This document shows positions 33,633-38,989 of a DNA stretch of 38,989 bases, piece after piece (the stretch's first letter is position 1; each line of letters begins with the position of its first letter). Where the stretch lies: assembly GCA_012517205.1 (NCBI GenBank), contig JAAYVL010000103.1, positions 66,413 to 105,401 on the forward strand. Reading direction: 5' to 3'. Both the position numbers and the translations under genes were made by a program. Under the pieces are notes generated by a model, which saw only the letters and a list, made by a program, of their open reading frames with translations, searched no databases and was not told the origin of the DNA. Source of the stretch: Verrucomicrobiota bacterium (GTDB lineage: Bacteria > Verrucomicrobiota > Verrucomicrobiia > Limisphaerales > UBA8199).

Positions 33633-34509
33633 GCAGCAATTGCACGAGGAATTTGCGGAGCGCCGGCCCGTATTTTTTGTCCGCCAGCGCGAACTCGACA
33701 AAGGCGCGGAAGTAAGCGTCGTAGTTCCCGATGTCAAAGCGCCGCTCCCGCGGGCGCAGCCGGATGCCCAGCACCTTTTTCCCCTCCTGAATGAGCAGCC
33801 GGATGGCGTCGGTCAGTTGAATCTCGTCGCCCTTGCCGGGCGCGGTGCGCCGCAGCGCGTTGAAAATGCCGGGGGCCAGGACATACCGGGCGGCAATCGC
33901 CAGGTTGCTGGGCGCCTCTTTGGCGCTGGGCTTCTCGATGACATCCGCCAGTTCGAACACTTCCCCCCCGCCCCGGGGCTGGGCCACTCCGTAGTTGTGA
34001 ATCTCCCGCGCGGGCACCTCCTCGAAGGCGACCACCGCCTCGGCCTTTTGCTCCATAAAACAGCGCGTCATGCGCCGCACAATGTCGCTCTGCGCCTGCA
34101 GGCCGATGATGGAATCGCCCAGCGCCACCACAAACGGCAGGTCGCCCACAAAGGGCTGGGCGCACAACACCGCATGGCCCAGCCCCAGCAACTGCCGCTG
34201 GCGCGTGTAGAAATACTGCACCGGCGCGCGCTCGAACTCCAGTTCCTCCAGCAACTCCTCCTTGCCCGTCTCCCGCAGGTTCTGGATCATTTCCTCGTTC
34301 AGGTCAAAATGGTTCTCGATGGAGGACTTGCCCGGCCCGGTCACGAACAGCAGCCGCTGCATCCCGGCGCGGGTGAGTTCCTCCACCACGTATTGCACCC
34401 CGGGCTTGCGGCCCACCGGCAGCATCTCTTTGGGTTGCGATTTGGTGGCGGGCAACAGGCGCGTGCCCAGCCCGGCCACCGGCACTACGGCGATATTGAC
34501 TTCATTCAT
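33616..34509 (-). CDS. galU: UTP-sugar-1-phosphate uridylyltransferase (GalU-like)
   Basis: A 297-residue nucleotidyltransferase. The signature VVPVAGLGTRLLPATKSQPK then EMLPVGRKPGVQYVVEE covers the nucleotide-binding loop. Other family segments are GLGHAVLCAQPFVGDLPF, VALGDSII, DVIEKPSAKEAPSNLAIAARY and RRFDIGNYDAYFRAFVEF. Canonical GalU makes UDP-glucose, but because this gene overlaps a glucuronokinase-like gene the natural substrate could be glucuronate-1-phosphate. It follows aclA by 69 bp. Confidence 0.88.
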   Translation of the reverse strand: MNEVNIAVVPVAGLGTRLLPATKSQPKEMLPVGRKPGVQYVVEELTRAGMQRLLFVTGPGKSSIENHFDLNEEMIQNLRETGKEELLEELEFERAPVQYFYTRQRQLLGLGHAVLCAQPFVGDLPFVVALGDSIIGLQAQSDIVRRMTRCFMEQKAEAVVAFEEVPAREIHNYGVAQPRGGGEVFELADVIEKPSAKEAPSNLAIAARYVLAPGIFNALRRTAPGKGDEIQLTDAIRLLIQEGKKVLGIRLRPRERRFDIGNYDAYFRAFVEFALADKKYGPALRKFLVQLLHETHP

Positions 34510-34578
34510 GCACTGCCCGCCATGCTACCCCGCCGCCGCGCCGGCGCAAGACGCGAATCCGCCCAGGCCGCGGCCCCC

Positions 34579-36657
34579 TCAGTCGCGCGGCCGGGTCAGC
34601 TCCCGGCATTCGCTGACGGGCACGCGCATATCCATGTCGGTGCCCGACTCGCGGTGGTCGAGGTATTCGGCCGCGCCGCCAGCCACGCGGCCCAGGGCGA
34701 ACGTGAGAAACGGCAGGTCCACCGCGCGCTCCAGGGTGATCTTCTTCTCCACCAGCAGCGGCCAGGCGATGCCCAGGCAGACGCAGGTGAGGACGGCGTC
34801 CACGTTCACGGCGTGGACCTTGGAAGTCACGCCCTGGCGCTGCAGCTCGCGCGCGAGGCGGTGATAGAAGTCCAGGAAGACATTGTAGAGCCCCTGCGCC
34901 TCCAGGTACCGGCTGATCACGCGCTCGCGCGGGTCATAGTTGACCGCCTCCCGGTTGAACACCGGGTGCCCCAGGCACGGCACCTTTTCCATCTCCACCC
35001 CGGCATTCTTCGCCGCCGACTTCCGGTGCTGGTAGTCCGCCACATACGCCTGCACCCGTTGATCGAGGTTCGGCGCTTTCTTCCGGTCATACGGGTCCAC
35101 CAGGCCCGTCTCGCGGAAGAGGCGCACCAGGAAGCGGGCGGCCTCCTTGCCGTTGCCGCCATGAATGGAGCCAATGGTGCCCAGCGTCGCCATCATCGCC
35201 GTGTGCGGCTCATTGCCCGCCGACGCCGCGAGCTTGGCGCCCTGGGCCGAAATCGAGCCCGGCCCGTTGGTGAGCGAGGCGGTGAGGCACATCTCGAACA
35301 GCCGCGGCTCAAAATCGCGCGCTGGCGGCGAGCCGAGCCAGGCCAGCAGGACGGCCTGCGCGAACGGCGCCGGGCGCTCCATCAGCGCGGGCAGCGAATA
35401 GCCATAGACCCGCGGCGTGGCGCCGTCGTTGGAGGAGGCGTGCGAGGCGTTCCGCATGGACTGGCGCGCCACCACCCGCCCCAGCCCGCCTTTGAGCTGC
35501 TGGGCCAGCAATTCTTTGTACGGGCTGGGCACGTTGCCCGGCTGCAAGGCCAGCGACGCGGGCAGCTTGTCGGCCAGGGCGCCCAGGTCCACGATCCAGG
35601 GATTGAGCGCCACCGGCCGGACGGGCTTGAAGTCCGGTTTGAGGCGCAACACCTCCATCAAAACCTTGGCCGCCGGCACCAGCGCGTGCAGGGTGGTCGC
35701 CCGCAACCCCCGCCGCGTGCGCGCCAGGTGCCGGCTGGCGGCCCGGGTATCGGCGGGGTTGAACGGAGCCGACCCGAAATACTCGTCAAACAGGCGCATT
35801 TTATCCGTGGCCGACGTGCAGGGGCCATCCACGACTCCCCCCGCGTGCCCCAGCGAGATGTCGCGCCCCTCGGCAAACGCCCCGGCCACGAACACCAGCA
35901 GCGGCTTCGTGTAGTTGCGCCGGCGCAGGAGCTCGAGGGCATCCCGCTCATACGTGCCGCCGGGCTCGACGTACAGAACCACGATCCGCGTGCGCGGGTC
36001 TTTCTCGGCCAGGACCAGAAAATCCTTCAGCGGCGTCAGGATGAGCGGGTCCTTGCCCGTCGAAATGCCAAACGAAATCCCCAGCCCGGCCGATTGGAGA
36101 TACGTGGCGATCGTGTTCACCAGGTTGCCGGAGTTCGAGATGATCGTCGCGCTGCCCGGCAGGAAGGATTCGCCCGGCGCGTCGCCCCCCACCGCGCCCA
36201 CCCGGACGCCGGCGGGGGCGTTAATGACGCCCAGGGTATTGCACCCGATAATGTCCATGCGGGCCAGGTCGCACAGCCGCCGGAGCTTGGCCGTCACCTC
36301 GACCGATACATGCTCGGTGACCACAAAGAGGGTCTTGACGATGCCCTGGCCATTCTCGACCACTTCCTTGACGTCGCCATAAACGGCATCCGGAGGCGAA
36401 TAGACGACCACCTTGTTGGGCCGTTCCCGGGCGGGCAGCGCCTTCAGGAGGTCGGCGAACTGGCCAAACACGCGGATATCCCGCCCGCGGGGCACGGCGA
36501 TCACTTCGTCATCATGGCCTAATGCCCACCCGCCGACGATGTTGCCGCAATACTGCTGCGAGGCAATGCTGACCCCCATCGCCTCCCGGCCGGTCACATT
36601 GGAAACGGCCACGCGGTCGCCTTTTGTCAAAATACGGGCAAGAGTGGTTGCGATCAT
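34579..36657 (-). CDS. aclA: ATP-citrate lyase large subunit (citryl-CoA synthetase alpha / citryl-CoA lyase fusion)
   Basis: A 692-residue protein with a CoA-binding domain (about 10-145), a succinyl-CoA-synthetase-like ligase domain (165-300) holding the phosphohistidine motif SLGHAGGVVDG (H271), and a citrate-synthase-like lyase domain (420-685) with SIHGGNGKEAARFL, CLGHPVFN (H564) and AVNVDAVLTCVCLG (D620). Together with AclB it would split citrate, ATP and CoA into acetyl-CoA, oxaloacetate, ADP and phosphate. Several positions differ from the textbook motifs: GCNTLGVINA replaces GPN-P-GVI, and GHPVFN replaces GHR/GHK. The start at 36657 overlaps the aclB stop (ATGA). Confidence 0.82.
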   Translation of the reverse strand: MIATTLARILTKGDRVAVSNVTGREAMGVSIASQQYCGNIVGGWALGHDDEVIAVPRGRDIRVFGQFADLLKALPARERPNKVVVYSPPDAVYGDVKEVVENGQGIVKTLFVVTEHVSVEVTAKLRRLCDLARMDIIGCNTLGVINAPAGVRVGAVGGDAPGESFLPGSATIISNSGNLVNTIATYLQSAGLGISFGISTGKDPLILTPLKDFLVLAEKDPRTRIVVLYVEPGGTYERDALELLRRRNYTKPLLVFVAGAFAEGRDISLGHAGGVVDGPCTSATDKMRLFDEYFGSAPFNPADTRAASRHLARTRRGLRATTLHALVPAAKVLMEVLRLKPDFKPVRPVALNPWIVDLGALADKLPASLALQPGNVPSPYKELLAQQLKGGLGRVVARQSMRNASHASSNDGATPRVYGYSLPALMERPAPFAQAVLLAWLGSPPARDFEPRLFEMCLTASLTNGPGSISAQGAKLAASAGNEPHTAMMATLGTIGSIHGGNGKEAARFLVRLFRETGLVDPYDRKKAPNLDQRVQAYVADYQHRKSAAKNAGVEMEKVPCLGHPVFNREAVNYDPRERVISRYLEAQGLYNVFLDFYHRLARELQRQGVTSKVHAVNVDAVLTCVCLGIAWPLLVEKKITLERAVDLPFLTFALGRVAGGAAEYLDHRESGTDMDMRVPVSECRELTRPRD

Positions 36658-37898
36658 AACCGGCCTTTGGGTTTGCGTTGTTCCCCGGCGCGCATCAGGG
36701 CCACGGCATATTCGGCCACCAGCGTAATCGGGGTGTCCGGGCCAAAGAACACATAGGGCAGGCGCAGGTTGGACAGGGTTTTGCTGAGCGCCACCATCCC
36801 CTGCACCAGGCGGGCGCCGCCGCGCCCCACCACCACCGGAATCGAGACCGGGCCCTTGGCGTCCACACATTCCTGGATCGCGTCCGCGATGGCGGAAAAC
36901 GTCACATCAATCAGGGTGTTATTGGCCTTGCCGCCCAGGATCAGCAGCAAGGCGCATTGATGCAGATGGTGCTCGAAGCAGATGGCGGCGGTCTTCTTCA
37001 TGCGCTCATACGGCGGGTTGCCGCCAAAGTCCGACAGGAAAATCGGCTCGCCGCCCAACTGGGTCAGGGTCTCCGTGATGATCGTGCTGGCGCCGCCGCC
37101 AAACAGCAGCGGCAGAATCTTTTTGCCGCCCAGCGAGGAAACGTGGGCCTGGCCCTGGTGGCTGGCCGCCGCCCACGCATTCATCTCCGCCTCGAACGCC
37201 GTTTCCCGCGACGGATATTCGGGCCAGCTCAACCCGAGATCCCGCGCCTTGAAATTGTTTTCGTCGAACGTGGCCTTGAAATCGCACGCCCAAATCCGGC
37301 CGTCCGTGGTCACCCGCCACGGGTTGACCTCGCAGCGCAACATGCCGGTGGTGATAAACATGTCCCACAGGTTCACAAACACGATGCTGAGGCGCGAGTT
37401 GAGCTTGCCCTTCAGCCCCAGCTTCGCCAGCGCCTCCGAAGCCTGGTAGGCGTTCAGCCCCTGAAAGACATTCAGCGGCACGGTCACCTTGTCGGCTTCG
37501 GAAATGGCCTCGACCTCCATCCCCCCGCGCAGCGACACGGTGAACGCGGGCGAAAGCGTGCGCGAGCTGTAGCTGATCGCCGTGAAAATCTCCAGGTCCG
37601 CCGGCACCATCTGCACCACGTACGCCCCGCGCGGGTTCTGCCCGTTAATCTCCTCGGCGGCCACATCCCGCAGCACCCGCAGGGCGTCCTGGACATTCTC
37701 CACCTTGCGCACCAGGCCGGCCTTGCCGCGTTTGCCCGCCAGGACATCGGGCTTGACAATGCCCGCCCCCCAGCGCCCCAGCTTCTCCTTCAGCTTCGAT
37801 TGCGTCACCGGCTCCGCAAGATGCTCCGGCACCGGGAGCTTGTAGAGGGGCGCGAAATGCTCCAGAAAGACCAACTCACCGATTCGCGTATTTGTCAT
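36654..37898 (-). CDS. aclB: ATP-citrate lyase small subunit (ATP-grasp, citryl-CoA synthetase beta-like)
   Basis: A 414-residue protein. The N-terminal ATP-grasp part has WGAGIVKPDVLAGKRGKAGLV (a 21-residue region at about 44-64, key residues Lys-Pro-Asp and GKRGK) and VQMVPADLEIFTAISYSSRT. The acidic metal site lies near CEVNPWRVT, and the C-terminal CoA-ligase-like part has ILPLLFGGGASTIITETL and LLILGGKANNTLIDVTF. The order aclB then aclA is that of green sulfur bacteria. ATG 37898 is used; a TTG at 37934 in frame is less likely. No Shine-Dalgarno site is seen. Confidence 0.82.
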   Translation of the reverse strand: MTNTRIGELVFLEHFAPLYKLPVPEHLAEPVTQSKLKEKLGRWGAGIVKPDVLAGKRGKAGLVRKVENVQDALRVLRDVAAEEINGQNPRGAYVVQMVPADLEIFTAISYSSRTLSPAFTVSLRGGMEVEAISEADKVTVPLNVFQGLNAYQASEALAKLGLKGKLNSRLSIVFVNLWDMFITTGMLRCEVNPWRVTTDGRIWACDFKATFDENNFKARDLGLSWPEYPSRETAFEAEMNAWAAASHQGQAHVSSLGGKKILPLLFGGGASTIITETLTQLGGEPIFLSDFGGNPPYERMKKTAAICFEHHLHQCALLLILGGKANNTLIDVTFSAIADAIQECVDAKGPVSIPVVVGRGGARLVQGMVALSKTLSNLRLPYVFFGPDTPITLVAEYAVALMRAGEQRKPKGRL

Positions 37899-38234
37899 GC
37901 TATGGCTGCCGACCAATTGTTTAACGACACCCAACCTGAACCCGAGATATACTCAAGCTCGCATTTTCCGCGCCAGCTTGACCTTAATCAGCTCCCGTGT
38001 CAATCAATCTCCGGCTCCCCGGCAGCTTCGAGGGGTCTCCCGGATTTTACCGGCCGTCAGCCGCTCGCTTAGCCCAAATCCCGGGACCCCCTCCGGCCTG
38101 GGTGCCCAGCCAGGTCATTTCACCCCACGCGAACCCGCCGCGGGGACAGCTTGGCCGGTGATACCCCGCAGCCCCTGAAATCGGTCAGGATGTCCCTGCG
38201 CCGATCGGATGTTTTTTCATGCGGGATGTGAAAC
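37899..38234. other. Non-coding region upstream of aclB
   Basis: No convincing gene is present. On the minus strand a perfect TTGACA occurs at 37998-38003, about 100 bp upstream of aclB, but no good -10 is found 16-18 bp from it; TAAGGT lies closer than normal. It may hold the aclBA promoter. Confidence 0.4.
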
Positions 38235-38614
38235 GGTTCCTCCATGATTTCGGGGGAATAGGTCAGGAAGATGAGCCGGCTTGGGGCATGACGCCGGAAG
38301 CCTTATTTCCTGAACTGTTGGGATTGGGATTAAGCTGGGAAAGGGCCGCGAGCCGGTTTGAGCCTGCCAGCGGCGCGGTGTTTCTCGGGATTCGGGAGCG
38401 GCCCTCGTTTTGGGAATCGGTCCGCGGTCCCCAGGATGGCAGGCGAGCGTTCTGTGATGACCACACCAAAGGGCTCAACAGCGTGTTCAGCACCGCCAAA
38501 AGTAAGGTTCGCGGCTATCGCTCCATCGTCAACCGCATTGCCATCCTTTATCTGGTGGTCGGCAAACCCCGCCTGCTCCACACTTGATTTCACCCAAACG
38601 GTGGAGGAACTCCC
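38235..38614 (+). mobile_element. Internally deleted ISL3-type insertion sequence remnant
   Basis: Imperfect terminal inverted repeats are visible: the left end at 38235-38257 begins GGTTCCTCCATGATTT, and the right end at 38590-38614 reads, in reverse complement, GGGAGTTCCTCCACCGTTTG. They share GTTCCTCCA exactly and align further with several mismatches and one gap. Between them is a short frame joining the two ends of an ISL3-type transposase. At about 380 bp it is far below the roughly 1.3-1.6 kb of intact members. No clear target duplication was found. Confidence 0.6.
38288..38587 (+). pseudogene. ISL3-family transposase remnant, N- and C-terminal ends fused
   Basis: A 99-codon frame. 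Its first part (ALFPELLGLGLSWERAASRF, then FEPASGAVFLGI) matches the start of ISL3-type transposases, and the last part (GLNSVFSTAKSKVRGYRSIV, then IAILYLVVGKP) matches their C-terminus. The zinc-finger, helix-turn-helix and DDE catalytic core of about 300 residues are missing. The joint lies near GPQDGRRAFC, in frame. It cannot be an active transposase, though a short product could still be made. Confidence 0.65.
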
Positions 38615-38902
38615 AGGGCGAACCCGTTGCCCACAATAAGGACAACGTAAGCAGCCGCCTTTCGACAGCCTCCGCCCGGGAGGGGGGAATGTCCCCGCCA
38701 ACCGTGACCTCATCCTGCCCAAAACCAAGGCGCGCGACAACACCCGTCCGCCCGTTTCGGACATGCCGAACGTTCGCGTCCTCTCCCTCCCGCCTTGGAA
38801 CCTCGTTTTACATCATCCGCGGGTCATCCATCCCTCCAATCCGGCTCAGGCCCGCGCCCAAACCCGCCCTACCCGTCCCAGCCAACCTAACGCTCCCATT
38901 AG
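38615..38902. other. Gene-poor stretch with no recognisable feature
   Basis: I see no gene, RNA or clear repeat in this 288-bp stretch between the insertion-sequence remnant and the 11-bp-unit repeat. An open frame on the minus strand across 38330-38764 is arginine- and glycine-rich and crosses the remnant, so it was not accepted. Confidence 0.4.
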
Positions 38903-38989
38903 GCCGTGTACAACGGGTGTACAAAGGAGGCTCAAAGGGGACTCATGTTTATTTTCCATGTGCTCCTGCCGGGCTTCCGATGTACTCCC
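38903..38989. repeat. Second copy of the 11-bp GTGTAC-unit repeat (truncated by the window edge)
   Basis: After the same GCC lead-in come GTGTACAACGG (38906-38916), GTGTACAAAGG (38917-38927), AGGCTCAAAGG (38928-38938) and GGACTCATGTT (38939-38949), again with 11-bp spacing. As at 13683-13801 the third unit departs from GTGTAC. CATG at 38944-38947 and CATG at 38957-38960 flank a T-rich loop, and the following bases partly complement the left units, suggesting the same inverted layout with a more diverged right arm. The end is not visible. Confidence 0.7.

Noticed and set aside
33622-36522. A 966-codon open frame on the plus strand opposite galU and aclA
   Set aside because: It is the antisense of genes with clear protein families. 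Its translation is His/Arg/Ala/Gly-rich with no domain, as expected for antisense frames in GC-rich DNA.
37975-38008. Promoter for aclBA built on the perfect TTGACA at 37998-38003
   Set aside because: No acceptable -10 occurs at 16-18 bp; the only TAnnnT hexamer is too close. Left as a note in the intergenic entry.

Overview
The window is GC-rich, densely packed bacterial chromosome. Gene content and style suggest the Verrucomicrobiota, perhaps the Limisphaerales/Pedosphaerales: many 4-bp stop/start overlaps, few Shine-Dalgarno sites, TTGnnn/TAnnnT promoters, an exported cyclophilin with a family-specific tail, and pseudopilin genes in a scattered operon. The phylum is an inference from recalled resemblance and was not tested by a search.

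Layout. (1) 1-9934, minus strand: a respiratory complex I operon in the order nuoB-C-D-E-F-G-H-I-J-K-L. nuoL runs off the left edge and nuoA is absent from the head of the operon. A tRNA-Gln gene lies between nuoE and nuoF on the opposite strand. (2) 10138-13465: a small exported Cys-rich protein, then an M20 peptidase and Gfo/Idh oxidoreductase pair. (3) 13466-14020: a gene-poor stretch with a perfect 17-bp operator-like palindrome and a 119-bp inverted repeat built from 11-bp units. (4) 14021-19001: tatD, then a six-gene coupled operon with two GspF/PilC-like proteins, two pseudopilins, a GspK-like stub and a small membrane protein. (5) 19070-26021: hrpB (minus) divergent from ispF, then a small unknown protein, a class I amidotransferase, a sigma-54 activator, a stand-alone receiver and an inositol-phosphatase-family enzyme. 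(6) 26097-29726, minus: glycerol-1-phosphate dehydrogenase, exported cyclophilin and rdgB. (7) 30020-37898: a two-domain glycosyltransferase and a DUF4922/HIT-type phosphorylase on plus, facing a minus-strand group aclB-aclA-galU-glucuronokinase. (8) 37899-38989: mostly non-coding, with a decayed ISL3-type insertion sequence and a second copy of the 11-bp repeat, cut by the window edge.

How the genes fit together. Complex I supplies proton-motive force. The galU-like and glucuronokinase-like pair could convert free glucuronate to UDP-glucuronate, with the adjacent glycosyltransferase as a possible user. A two-subunit ATP-citrate lyase implies citrate cleavage to acetyl-CoA and oxaloacetate, either for reductive TCA flux or for acetyl-CoA supply. 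The features most worth following are the 11-bp-unit repeat, the sugar-nucleotide cluster, the divergent citrate lyase, the pseudopilin operon without an ATPase, and the antisense tRNA inside the nuo operon.
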